Shown: positions 18,577 to 26,411 of the stretch, piece after piece
Numbering within the stretch: the stretch's first letter is position 1
How the letters are laid out: each line of letters begins with the position of its first letter
Assembly: GCA_019509985.1 (NCBI GenBank)
Contig: JAEKLF010000056.1
Span: forward strand, 1 to 49,773
Source of the DNA: Burkholderiales bacterium
GTDB taxonomy: Bacteria > Pseudomonadota > Gammaproteobacteria > Burkholderiales > Burkholderiaceae_C
Direction: 5' to 3'
DNA: 49,773 nucleotides
Notes under the pieces: model-generated
What the model was told of the DNA's origin: nothing
Seen by the model: the letters and a program-made list of their open reading frames with translations, nothing else
The model's database searches: none
Translations under genes and position numbers: made by a program

Positions 18577-19836
18577 TCAGGCTGCAACCGCCGCGACCGC
18601 CTTGCGGCGCATGAGCCCCAGCCCGACGAGGCTTGCCGAAGCGATACCCATCAGCAGCGCCGCTGCCGAGCCGGCAAACACGCCACGCGGCATGCCGTGG
18701 TCCAGGATGGCGCCGAACACCGGCGCCGCAATCGCGAAGCCGATGTCCAGCCCGGAATACACCGTGCCGTAGACGCGCCCAGTCGCTCCTGGCGGCGCGG
18801 CACGCTTGATCAGCATGTCGCGCGACGGGCCGGCCAGGCCGGTGCCGAAGCCGGCCAGCGCCGCGACGAGGGCCGCCAGCGGACCGGGCAGCCAGCCGGT
18901 GGCCACCAGCAGCAGCAGCGCCGCGGCAAAGGCCATCGCAAAGGCGATGGTGCGCTCCAGCCGCTCGGCGCGGGCAACCAGGAAGCCGCCGCACACCATG
19001 CCCGCCGCACCGGCCAGCATGTAGCCGGTGACGACATAGGCCGTCAGCGCCAGCGGCAGGTCGTAGATCTGGTGCAGCGCGGGGCTGGCGAAGCTCTGGA
19101 TGGCCGACAGCGCCGCCGTGCTCCAGAAGAAGAAGGAGAAGCACAGCCACACCGAAGGCAGCTTCAGGAAAGCCATCGGGTGCTCGACCTTGGCGCCGGC
19201 CGCCGGCTTGGCGTGGCCCCAGGAGCCTTGCCGATCGTCGATGGCCGAGCGCTGCCAGAACAGCAGGGCCATGACCGTCAGCGCGATCAGTGCGGTGCCG
19301 AGGTAGGCGAAGCGCCAGTTGCCCGTCGCCTCGGCGATGCCGATGGAGAACACCGGCGCAAAGGCCCAGCCCAGGTTGCCGCTGATGCCGTGCACCGAGA
19401 AGGCATGGCCCAGGCGCGGCTGCGAGACGCGCTTGTTCAGGATGGTGAAGTCCGCCGGATGGAAGGGCGCGTTGCCCATGCCGGCCAGCGCCGCCGCCAG
19501 CATCAGCCCACCAAAGCCCTGGGCCAGGCCGGCCGCGATGGAAGCCAGGAAGAAGCTCGCCATCGCGGCGAACAGCACCGGTCGCGCGCCGATGCGGTCG
19601 ACGATGAAGCCCGACAGCGCCTGGCCGGCGCCCGAGATGACGAAGAAGGTCGTCACCAGCAGGCCCAGCTGCGAATAGCTCAGGCCGAAGTCCTGGATGA
19701 AGGCCGGGAACAGCGGCGGCAGCAGCATGTGGAAGAAGTGCGAGGTGCCGTGGGCGACGCCGATGGTCGAGATCGTCGTGATGTCGCGCCTGCGCAGGTG
19801 GCCGGCGTCGAGGGAGGAGGCGAGAGCGGTGTCCAT
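18577..19836 (-). CDS. MFS efflux transporter, fosmidomycin-resistance (Fsr)-like
   Basis: The 419-residue protein has about 12 membrane helices. Its beginning ISTIGVAHGTSHFFHMLLPP, then FGLSYSQLGLLVTTFF and NAPFHPADFTILNKRVSQPR, are hallmarks of the Fsr-like MFS branch, which exports drugs such as fosmidomycin. A long cytoplasmic loop (about 205-225) divides the two halves. The ATG at 19836 is chosen because the longer frame runs into the divergent AraC gene. A divergent AraC regulator starts 70 bases away with an inverted repeat between them, so it probably controls this pump. The true substrate is unknown. Confidence 0.88.
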   Translation of the reverse strand: MDTALASSLDAGHLRRRDITTISTIGVAHGTSHFFHMLLPPLFPAFIQDFGLSYSQLGLLVTTFFVISGAGQALSGFIVDRIGARPVLFAAMASFFLASIAAGLAQGFGGLMLAAALAGMGNAPFHPADFTILNKRVSQPRLGHAFSVHGISGNLGWAFAPVFSIGIAEATGNWRFAYLGTALIALTVMALLFWQRSAIDDRQGSWGHAKPAAGAKVEHPMAFLKLPSVWLCFSFFFWSTAALSAIQSFASPALHQIYDLPLALTAYVVTGYMLAGAAGMVCGGFLVARAERLERTIAFAMAFAAALLLLVATGWLPGPLAALVAALAGFGTGLAGPSRDMLIKRAAPPGATGRVYGTVYSGLDIGFAIAAPVFGAILDHGMPRGVFAGSAAALLMGIASASLVGLGLMRRKAVAAVAA

Positions 19837-19858
19837 TCGCACCACTTTAGGGAGGCAA

Positions 19859-19896
19859 CGACAGACCTGGTTACGATGGTTAGTCAAGTTCTGTCG
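19859..19896. promoter_or_regulatory. inverted repeat in the MFS/AraC divergon
   Basis: CGACAGA (19859-19865) and TCTGTCG (19890-19896) are perfect 7-base inverted arms whose centres are 31 bp apart, about three helical turns. They lie between the two divergent start codons at 19836 and 19907. The inner sequence also has GGTTA twice, nine bases apart. This is a likely operator of the AraC protein. Confidence 0.45.
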
Positions 19897-19906
19897 AAAT
19901 CCAGCC

Positions 19907-20716
19907 ATGCCAGGTCGCAAGAGCTTTCCTTCCTTCTCGCCCGAACGCTTTGCACCCACGCCCGAGCGCCCGTTGCGCGCCAAGTCTCGGGTGCTGGAGC
20001 ATCTGACCGACATTCAGCCGCACCGCCACGACTGGGCCCAGCTCGTGTTCTCGATGACGGGGGCCGTGCGGGTCAACACGGAAGTCTCGACCTACATCGT
20101 GCCGCCATCGCGCGCGGTGTGGATCCCGCCCGGCATCGTGCACGCGGTCACGGCCATCGAGCAATGCGACCTGCGCACCCTCTACGTCGGCCCCGACCTG
20201 CTGGCCAGCGAGGCCTGGCAGGTGGGCCGCGTGCTGGAGGTGTCGCCGCTGCTGCGCGAGCTGGTGCTGGCCCTGCCGGCCGTGCCTGACCCGCTGCCGG
20301 CAGAAGCACCCGACGACGCCGAGCGCCGCCACGGCATCGAGCAGCTCGTACTGGCCGAGCTGAAGCGCGCGCGGCCTCTGGCCCTGGGTGTCGCCCTGCC
20401 CCAGGACGCGCGGCTGCGCAAGCTCTGCGAGGCCATGCTGCGCGAACCCGGCCGCCACGCCGGGCTGGACGAATGGGCTGCCGAGGCCGGTGCCAGCCCG
20501 CGCACGCTGAGCCGGCTGTTCCGCGAGCAGCTGGGCACCAGCTTCGCGCAATGGCGCTCGCAGCTGCTGTTGGCCCACGCGCTGACGTTGGCTGCACGAG
20601 GCCGGCCGATGAGCCACATCGCCGCCGAGCTGGGCTACGCCAGCGCCAGCGCCTTCACGGCCATGGTGACGCGCACGGTGGGCATGCCGCCGAGCCGGTT
20701 CTTCGAGCGGGCTTGA
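19907..20716 (+). CDS. AraC-family transcriptional regulator with cupin sensor
   Basis: The 269-residue protein has an N-terminal cupin-like sensor (about 25-120), visible in HRHDWAQLVFSMTGAVRV and YIVPPSRAVWIPPGIVH. The C-terminal double helix-turn-helix (about 165-265) is shown by WAAEAGASPRTLSRLFREQ and HIAAELGYASASAFTAMVTR, ending in the usual GMPPSRFF. Such short AraC regulators often control a divergent MFS pump, as in the NimR/NimT pair. The start at 19907 (MPGRKSFPS) follows no clear Shine-Dalgarno. It should sense a compound exported by the pump at 18577-19836. Confidence 0.9.
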   Translation: MPGRKSFPSFSPERFAPTPERPLRAKSRVLEHLTDIQPHRHDWAQLVFSMTGAVRVNTEVSTYIVPPSRAVWIPPGIVHAVTAIEQCDLRTLYVGPDLLASEAWQVGRVLEVSPLLRELVLALPAVPDPLPAEAPDDAERRHGIEQLVLAELKRARPLALGVALPQDARLRKLCEAMLREPGRHAGLDEWAAEAGASPRTLSRLFREQLGTSFAQWRSQLLLAHALTLAARGRPMSHIAAELGYASASAFTAMVTRTVGMPPSRFFERA

Positions 20717-20799
20717 AAATTTCGTGCCCCGCGAATCCTTTGCCGCCTTGCCTGCCTCTTAGTGCCCGAGGGTCATCCTCGAACACTTGGAGTTGAACG

Positions 20800-21006
20800 A
20801 TGTTCTACGTGAAGAATGTTCCGAACGCCGAGCGCGTCGTGCGCGTCTTGGCCGGCGCGGTGGTGGCCGGCATGGCTCTAGCTCAACTCGGCGGCATGGC
20901 CGGCTGGCTGGCCGCGGCCGGCGCAGGCGGCCTGGTCGCGTCGGGCCTGTTCGGCTTCTGCCCGGCCTGCGCGCTGGTCGGCCGCAAGCTGAAGGACGGT
21001 CGCTGA
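20800..21006 (+). CDS. DUF2892 (YgaP-type) small membrane protein
   Basis: The 68-residue protein fits the DUF2892 family: N-terminal NVPNAERVVRVLAG, two membrane helices (about 18-33 and 35-52), and a short basic tail. A CPAC pair lies near the end of the second helix (GFCPACALVG). Family members are small inner membrane proteins, sometimes joined to rhodanese domains as in YgaP. The stop overlaps the ATG of the ECF sigma gene (TGATG), so the two are translationally coupled, which suggests a working link. The upstream bases 20767-20781 form a perfect CGAGG-GTCAT-CCTCG dyad. Confidence 0.85.
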   Translation: MFYVKNVPNAERVVRVLAGAVVAGMALAQLGGMAGWLAAAGAGGLVASGLFGFCPACALVGRKLKDGR

Positions 21007-21542
21007 TGGCACTCGCCGCCCAACATCGGCCGCTGCTGGCGGCGGCCCACGGTGGCGATCCACAGGCGCTGGTGCAGCTGCTGAAGGTAGCGCGGCCGGA
21101 CATTCGCCGCTACGCGCAGCAGCACTGCCTGCTCAGCGATGTGGACGATGCGGTGCAGGAGGCCCTGCTGATCGTCTCGCGCAAGCTGCCCTCCTTGCGC
21201 GCGCTGGCGGCGTTCTCGGGCTGGGCCATCCGCCTCGTGCAGCGCGAATGCCGGCGACTCGGGCGGGTCGCGTTGCGCTACGACCCCTACGACGAGGAAA
21301 AGTTGGAGCAGTGGCTCGCCACGCACGACGCAGTCGGCCTGCGGCGGGATCTGGCCGCGGCGCTGGAGTCGCTGCCGGCGCACTACCGCGAGGTCATCCT
21401 GCTGCGCGACGTGCTGGAGCTGACCATCGAGGAAATCGCCGGCCACACCGGCCTGACGCGGGCGAACGTGAAGAGCCGGCTGCACCGTGCCCGGGCGATG
21501 GCGCGGGAGTACCTGCTGGGCGGCAAGCCGAAGGTCAATTGA
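21006..21542 (+). CDS. ECF-type RNA polymerase sigma factor
   Basis: The 178-residue protein has the two-domain ECF layout. Region 2 (about 20-85) is seen in DVDDAVQEALLIVSRKLPSL and FSGWAIRLVQRECRRLGR. Region 4 (about 115-170) is seen in LPAHYREVILLRDVLELTIE and EIAGHTGLTRANVKSRLHRA. There is no sigma3 or region 1. No gene for a standard anti-sigma factor follows; the upstream partner is the DUF2892 membrane peptide, whose stop overlaps this start. It should direct RNA polymerase to a stress or envelope regulon, possibly including the secreted repeat protein downstream. Confidence 0.88.
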   Translation: MALAAQHRPLLAAAHGGDPQALVQLLKVARPDIRRYAQQHCLLSDVDDAVQEALLIVSRKLPSLRALAAFSGWAIRLVQRECRRLGRVALRYDPYDEEKLEQWLATHDAVGLRRDLAAALESLPAHYREVILLRDVLELTIEEIAGHTGLTRANVKSRLHRARAMAREYLLGGKPKVN

Positions 21543-21639
21543 CGGCCCGCGACGAGGCCACCCAGCTGCGCTCCTGGCCGGAGCCGTGGCGACTGGGGCC
21601 GTTGACCGCGGTGTCCTCCTTGCCTGCCCGGGCGCTGGC

Positions 21640-21668
21640 GTGTGACCTTGCGTTACGCGCGTTACGAC
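21640..21668 (+). promoter_or_regulatory. possible ECF-type promoter before the secreted repeat protein
   Basis: The stretch GTGACC (21642-21647) followed about 17 bases later by CGAC (21665-21668) resembles promoters of some ECF sigma groups (GTAACC-type -35 with CG-rich -10). A CGTTACG heptamer occurs twice (21651-21657 and 21660-21666). It lies about 100 bases before the ATG at 21770. The match is loose and rests on its position after the sigma gene. Confidence 0.25.
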
Positions 21669-21769
21669 GCTGAGCGGCCGCAACTCCGGCAGGCTGTCCG
21701 CGCGGCAGCAGGCCTGCGCGTTGAACTGGCGGCGTGCGACGATCTGTCGCAGACAACAAGGAGACCGCC

Positions 21770-22711
21770 ATGAGACGACGCGCATTGACACTGGGCGCAG
21801 GGAGCGCCCTCTTCGCCGGCCTGTTGGCTGGCACAGCGCTGCCGGCGCTGGCCCGCGATGGCGATGACGGCGAGTTCGTCATCCGGCATGCCCGCTACGG
21901 CACCGAGCAGAACCACGTGGACGTGACCGACCGCCTGCGCGACCTCGCGCGCCAGGACCGGCGCTTTCGCCTCAGCAATGAGCTCTTCGGCGTCGACCCC
22001 GACCCGGGCCGCACGAAGACGCTGCGCATCTTTGCGCGCGACCGCCAGGGCCGCGAGCAGACCTTTGAGTTCCGCGAGTACGACTGGGTCGATGGCGCCC
22101 AGTTCATCGGCTGGAGCGGCGGCGGCTGGGGCGAGGCCGGCGGCTCGCGCGGCTGGCATGGCAACGAGCGCCGCGAGGACGGCCGCGACAGCGGCGAGTT
22201 CACCATCCTCTACGCCACCTACGGCACGGCGCGCCGCGAGGTCGACGTGACCGACCGGCTGCGCGAACTGGCGCGGCGCGACCAGCGCTTTCGCATGGGC
22301 AACGACAGCTTCGGCGTCGACCCCGACCCCGGCCAGACCAAGGTGCTGCGCATCGTCGCCCGTGACCGCAGCGGCCAGGAGCGCAGCTTCGAGTACCGCG
22401 AATACGCCATCGTCGACGGCGCCCAGTTCACCGGCTGGGGTGGCGGCAACTGGGGGCAGGCACGCCGGCCGGCTGGTCGGCTCGTCATCGAGAGCGCCAG
22501 CTACGGCGCCGACGGCCGCTGGGTGGACGTGACCCAGGCTCTGCGCGCTCAGGTGCGCGGCGACCGCCTGGAGGCCGAGGTGCGCGGCGAGCTATTCGGC
22601 GTCGACCCGGCACCGAATCGGCGCAAGATGCTGAGCGTGACCTACCGCTGGGGCAACGAGCCGAGCAACACCGTGCGCGTGAACGAGTACGACGCGATCC
22701 GCCTGCCCTGA
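21770..22711 (+). CDS. exported protein with three DUF3395-like repeats
   Basis: The 313-residue protein begins with an export signal (about 1-29, with MRRRALTLG possibly Tat-like). It then has three related modules of about 80 residues, each with A-x-YG...VDVT...L...FGVDP.P...K.L...Y/E, ending [34 protein letters not shown] and [12 protein letters not shown]. Repeats 1 and 2 are close; repeat 3 has diverged. The pattern YG...DVT...L...DP...K.L.V.Y is like DUF3395, the C-terminal domain of DNAJC11-type proteins. A glycine- and charge-rich linker separates repeats 1 and 2. AAGGAG precedes the ATG. Function unknown; it may belong to the ECF regulon. Confidence 0.72.
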   Translation: MRRRALTLGAGSALFAGLLAGTALPALARDGDDGEFVIRHARYGTEQNHVDVTDRLRDLARQDRRFRLSNELFGVDPDPGRTKTLRIFARDRQGREQTFEFREYDWVDGAQFIGWSGGGWGEAGGSRGWHGNERREDGRDSGEFTILYATYGTARREVDVTDRLRELARRDQRFRMGNDSFGVDPDPGQTKVLRIVARDRSGQERSFEYREYAIVDGAQFTGWGGGNWGQARRPAGRLVIESASYGADGRWVDVTQALRAQVRGDRLEAEVRGELFGVDPAPNRRKMLSVTYRWGNEPSNTVRVNEYDAIRLP

Positions 22712-22785
22712 GCACGGGCTTGCCGGAGCCGGCCGGACGACACGGCCGGCTCTGCGCGACACTTGCGGGACGAACCGCGGCCGCC

Positions 22786-23901
22786 ATGGCCGATGCCACG
22801 ATGTCCCAGATCCTTTTCGACTACACCAAGCAGGACGCCGCCGGCGCCTGCTCCACCGCCCACGCCTGGGCCAAGGCGCCCGCGCCGCTGACGCCCACGC
22901 AGCGCAACGCGCTGGCCGAACGCGCTGCCGCGCTGCTGAAAAAGCACAACGCCGTCCTCGTCGCGCACTACTACGTCGACGGCGCGCTGCAGGACCTGGC
23001 CCTGGCCACCGGCGGCTGCGTTGCCGACTCGCTGGAGATGGCCCGCTTCGGCCGCGACCACGCAGCGCAGACCCTGGTCGTCGCGGGCGTGCGCTTCATG
23101 GGCGAGACGGCCAAGATCCTCAGCCCCGAGAAGCGCGTGCTGATGCCCGACCTGGACGCCACCTGCTCGCTCGACCTGGGCTGCCCGGCCGATGACTTCG
23201 CCGCCTTCTGCGACGCCCACCCGGACCGCCAGGTCGTCGTCTACGCCAACACCAGCGCCGCCGTGAAGGCCCGCGCCGACTGGATGGTCACCAGCTCCTG
23301 CGCACTGGAAATCGTGGCCGACCTACATGCCAAGGGGCAGAAGATCCTGTGGGCACCCGACCGGCACCTCGGCCGCTACATCCAGGAAGAGACCGGCGCC
23401 GACATGCTGATGTGGAACGGCGCCTGCATCGTCCACGACGAGTTCAAGGGCCTGGAGTTGGAACTGCTGCGCGAGCAGCACCCCGGCGCGCTGATCCTCG
23501 TGCACCCGGAGTCGCCCAAGAGCGTGGTCGAACAGGCCGACGTCGTCGGCTCCACGTCGGCGCTGATCAAGGCCGTCGTCGAAGGCACGGCACCGGCCTA
23601 CATCGTCGCCACCGACAACGGCATCCTGCACCGCATGCGCCAGCTCGCGCCGGGCAAGGTGCTGATCGAGGCGCCCACGGCCGGCAACAGTGCGACGTGC
23701 AAGAGCTGCGCCCACTGCCCCTGGATGGCCATGAATGGCCTGGCCAACCTGGTGGACTGCCTCGAAAGCGGCCAACCCGAGATCCACGTCGACGAGTCCA
23801 TCCGCGTCAAGGCCCAGGGCTGCATCACGCGCATGCTGGATTTCGTCGCCGCGCGAAAGACTGCCGCCAGTGGGATGACCCCCGGCATCGGCGCGGCCTG
23901 A
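22786..23901 (+). CDS. nadA: quinolinate synthase
   Basis: NadA condenses iminoaspartate with dihydroxyacetone phosphate to quinolinate for NAD synthesis. The 371-residue sequence holds the three cysteines expected to bind the [4Fe-4S] cluster, in [20 protein letters not shown] and [13 protein letters not shown]. Family motifs [42 protein letters not shown] and [10 protein letters not shown] are also present. The start is set at 22786 (MADATMSQ); MSQ at 22801 is possible. The length is normal. Its partner nadB lies 0.8 kb downstream on the opposite strand. Confidence 0.96.
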   Translation: MADATMSQILFDYTKQDAAGACSTAHAWAKAPAPLTPTQRNALAERAAALLKKHNAVLVAHYYVDGALQDLALATGGCVADSLEMARFGRDHAAQTLVVAGVRFMGETAKILSPEKRVLMPDLDATCSLDLGCPADDFAAFCDAHPDRQVVVYANTSAAVKARADWMVTSSCALEIVADLHAKGQKILWAPDRHLGRYIQEETGADMLMWNGACIVHDEFKGLELELLREQHPGALILVHPESPKSVVEQADVVGSTSALIKAVVEGTAPAYIVATDNGILHRMRQLAPGKVLIEAPTAGNSATCKSCAHCPWMAMNGLANLVDCLESGQPEIHVDESIRVKAQGCITRMLDFVAARKTAASGMTPGIGAA

Positions 23902-23941
23902 ACGCGCTATAAATCCGGGCATCCCATCCCGAAGGCCTGCC

Positions 23942-24232
23942 ATGAACGCCGACTTCAGCTCCCTCTACAACCACCACGAGCGCGAAGTCTTCGCGGCGGT
24001 CATGGACTCGTCCAAGGACTACCCCGAAATCGCCAGCAGCAACGACCTGCTCTGCGATGTGTGCTGCGTGGCCCTGAACCGCCTGCCCCCGCGCTACATC
24101 CGCCACGAGGTGGACTTCAGCTTCTACCTGACCGAGCATGAACGCCTGGAGATCGACAACGCCATCGTCGAGGCGGTGGCGTATGCCTTCAACTTCGTGC
24201 AGGCGAGGACGGCTCTGCGGTCGCGGAAGTGA
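23942..24232 (+). CDS. ComFB-domain protein (putative c-di-GMP-binding)
   Basis: The 96-residue protein is a single ComFB domain: YNHHEREVFAAVM, then DLLCDVCCVALNRLPPRYIR, then HEVDFSFYLTEHERLEIDNA. The CD-V-CCVALN-LPPRYIRH core is the family signature. ComFB is named for a Bacillus competence operon gene; in cyanobacteria, ComFB-type proteins act as c-di-GMP receptors. A signalling role here is therefore possible, helped by the GGDEF protein at 31.4 kb, but that link is inferred. The ATG at 23942 is well placed after nadA, and the stop overlaps the next start (GTGA). Confidence 0.8.
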   Translation: MNADFSSLYNHHEREVFAAVMDSSKDYPEIASSNDLLCDVCCVALNRLPPRYIRHEVDFSFYLTEHERLEIDNAIVEAVAYAFNFVQARTALRSRK

Positions 24233-24714
24233 CCTTGGCGCGTGGCGCAGCTCTCGACGCGTCGACTCGACGGCTGGCCTGCGCGGCATCCACCCTCGCC
24301 TTGGGCTTGGCGACGGTTGATGTCGCCAAGGCGGATTGCCGCCTGCTGGAATACCTCAGCCCCGCGCTGCCCGTGCTGGAGCAGAAGCTGGACAAGCTGC
24401 AGCTGTATCGGGACCGGACCCGGCCGGAATGCCTGTCCTACATGCTTTGGTCTTGCGAGCGCGGATGGACCGAGATCGCGGTCCATGGGAACCACAAGCC
24501 CTCGTGCGGTGGCGATCCGTCGACCTTCCCCGCCGTCGACCACTTCCGCGTCAGCTGGGACCTGAAGGCCGTCCAGTGGTACGACCTGCCCAGCGCGGAG
24601 TACCTGCCGCTGCAGAAGGTCTGCGAACACCAGAAGTGCCCGTCGCAGAAGACGTCAGGCAGCAAGGTCGCTCGCGCGGCCAGGCCTGCGCTCAGCGCCT
24701 CCGCTTCTTACTGA
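24229..24714 (+). CDS. small exported cysteine-rich protein of unknown function
   Basis: I do not recognise this 161-residue protein. A GTG at 24229 overlaps the ComFB stop. A hydrophobic segment at about 16-30 (LACAASTLALGLATVDVAKA) looks like a signal peptide with cleavage before DCRLLEY. The remaining chain has six cysteines (DC, EC, SC, SC, VC and KC contexts), a number fit for three disulfides in the periplasm. It is rich in Trp/Tyr (WSCERGW, VQWYDL). The last 23 bases overlap the 3' end of nadB on the other strand. Its coding potential is moderate because the start is GTG and no family is seen. Confidence 0.6.
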   Translation: MTLARGAALDASTRRLACAASTLALGLATVDVAKADCRLLEYLSPALPVLEQKLDKLQLYRDRTRPECLSYMLWSCERGWTEIAVHGNHKPSCGGDPSTFPAVDHFRVSWDLKAVQWYDLPSAEYLPLQKVCEHQKCPSQKTSGSKVARAARPALSASASY

Positions 24715-26293
24715 TCAACACCGTCGGAAAACTCGCCGGCAACGTCTGCGGATAGTCGCGGCTGAAGTGCAGGCCGCGGCTCTCATGGCGCATCAGGGCC
24801 GAGCGGACGATGAGCTCGGCGCACTCGACGAGGTTGCGCAGCTCCAGCAGGTCGCGCGTGACGCGAAAGCTCCCGTAGTAATCGTCGATCTCGCCGCGCA
24901 GCAGCTTGATGCGGTGCAGCGCCCGCTCCAGGCGCTTGGTGGTGCGCACGATGCCGACGTAGTTCCACATCAGCAGGCGCAGCTCGTCCCAGTTGTGGGC
25001 GATGACGACCTGCTCGTCGGCGTTCTCGACCTGGCTTTCGTCCCAGGACGGCAGCGGCGCCGGGGGCTGGACGGGCTGGCCGAGGACGTCGGCCGCGCAG
25101 GTCTGGCCGAGCACCACGCACTCCAGCAGCGAGTTGCTGGCCAGCCGGTTGGCGCCGTGCAGGCCGGTGTAGCCCGTCTCGCCCACGGCGTACAGGCCCG
25201 GCAGGTCGCAGCGGCCGCTCAGGTCGGTCACCGCGCCGCCACAGGTGAAGTGCACGGCCGGCACGACCGGGATGGGCTGGCGGGCGATGTCGATGCCGAG
25301 CTTCAGGCAGCGCGCGTGGATGGTCGGGAAATGCTCGGTGAGGAAGGCTTCGCCGAGGTGGGTCGCGTCCAGCCACACATGGTCCAGGCCGTGCTTCTTC
25401 ATCTCGAAGTCGATGGCGCGGGCGACGATGTCGCGCGGCGCCAGCTCCATGCGCTCGTCGTGGGCGGCCATGAAGCGTGTCCCGTCCGGCAGCTTCAAAT
25501 GCCCGCCCTCGCCGCGCAGCGCCTCGGTGATGAGAAAGCTGCGCTCCTGCGGGTGGTACAGGCAGGTCGGGTGAAACTGGATGAACTCCATGTTCGCGAC
25601 GCGGCAGCCGGCGCGCCAGGCCATCGCGATGCCGTCACCGGTCGACGTGTCGGGGTTGGTCGTGTAGCGGTAGACCTTGCCGGCACCGCCGGTGGCCAGC
25701 ACGACGGCGCGTGCGGCGAGCGTCTCGACGCGCTGCGCGTCGATGTCCAGCGCATAGACGCCGTAGACACGCGGTGGCTCGTCGCGCTGCACGTGGCGCG
25801 ACGTGATGAGGTCCAGCGCCATCCAGCGTTCGCACAGCTTGATGTTGGGGTGGCGGCGTGCCACGGCCAGCAACTGGTCGTGGATGGCCTTGCCGGTGGC
25901 GTCGGCCACGTGGGCGATGCGGCGCACGGCATGGCCGCCCTCGCGCGTCAGGTGCAGGCCCATGGGGCCGGTGTCGTCGGGCGTGAAGGGCACGCCTTGC
26001 TCGACCAGCCAGCCCACCGCGCCGGCACTGCGCTCGGCGATGAAGCGGGCCGTCGCCTCGTCGACGAGGCCGGCGCCGGCATCCTGGGTGTCGCGCACAT
26101 GGCTTTCGATGGAGTCGTCGCTGCCCAGCACGCCGACGATGCCGCCCTGGGCCCAGGCGGTGGCGGCCTCGTTCAGCTCGCGCTTGGCGAGCACGACGAC
26201 GGGCACGGTGTCGGCCAGGTGCAGGGCCACGGTCAATCCGGCCAGGCCGGCGCCGATGATGACGACGGGGGCGTCTTGTTGAGCAGCAGTCAT
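24692..26293 (-). CDS. nadB: L-aspartate oxidase
   Basis: NadB is a FAD enzyme that oxidises L-aspartate to iminoaspartate, the substrate of NadA. The 533-residue product matches E. coli NadB (540). The FAD-binding VIIGAGLAGLTVALHLA is at the start. Family motifs AATAWAQGGIVGV, FIQFHPTCLY, LITEALRGEGGHL, ELAPRDIVARAID, VPAVHFTCGGAVTDLSGR and GETGYTGLHGANRLASNSL are present, as is a C-terminal helical domain. The start at 26293 (MTAAQQDAP) is chosen over a longer frame. It faces nadA, with the ComFB-like and cysteine-rich genes between. nadC is not in the window. Confidence 0.96.
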   Translation of the reverse strand: MTAAQQDAPVVIIGAGLAGLTVALHLADTVPVVVLAKRELNEAATAWAQGGIVGVLGSDDSIESHVRDTQDAGAGLVDEATARFIAERSAGAVGWLVEQGVPFTPDDTGPMGLHLTREGGHAVRRIAHVADATGKAIHDQLLAVARRHPNIKLCERWMALDLITSRHVQRDEPPRVYGVYALDIDAQRVETLAARAVVLATGGAGKVYRYTTNPDTSTGDGIAMAWRAGCRVANMEFIQFHPTCLYHPQERSFLITEALRGEGGHLKLPDGTRFMAAHDERMELAPRDIVARAIDFEMKKHGLDHVWLDATHLGEAFLTEHFPTIHARCLKLGIDIARQPIPVVPAVHFTCGGAVTDLSGRCDLPGLYAVGETGYTGLHGANRLASNSLLECVVLGQTCAADVLGQPVQPPAPLPSWDESQVENADEQVVIAHNWDELRLLMWNYVGIVRTTKRLERALHRIKLLRGEIDDYYGSFRVTRDLLELRNLVECAELIVRSALMRHESRGLHFSRDYPQTLPASFPTVLISKKRRR

Positions 26294-26411
26294 GGCTGGG
26301 GATTGTCCCGCAGCCCCGGCACCGGCGCCGCATGGTGAGGATTGCCAAGTCAAGGAGCCTGGCTACTCGCTATGCTGCGCGCCGCTGTCCAAGAAGCCGT
26401 GCAGGGAGATC

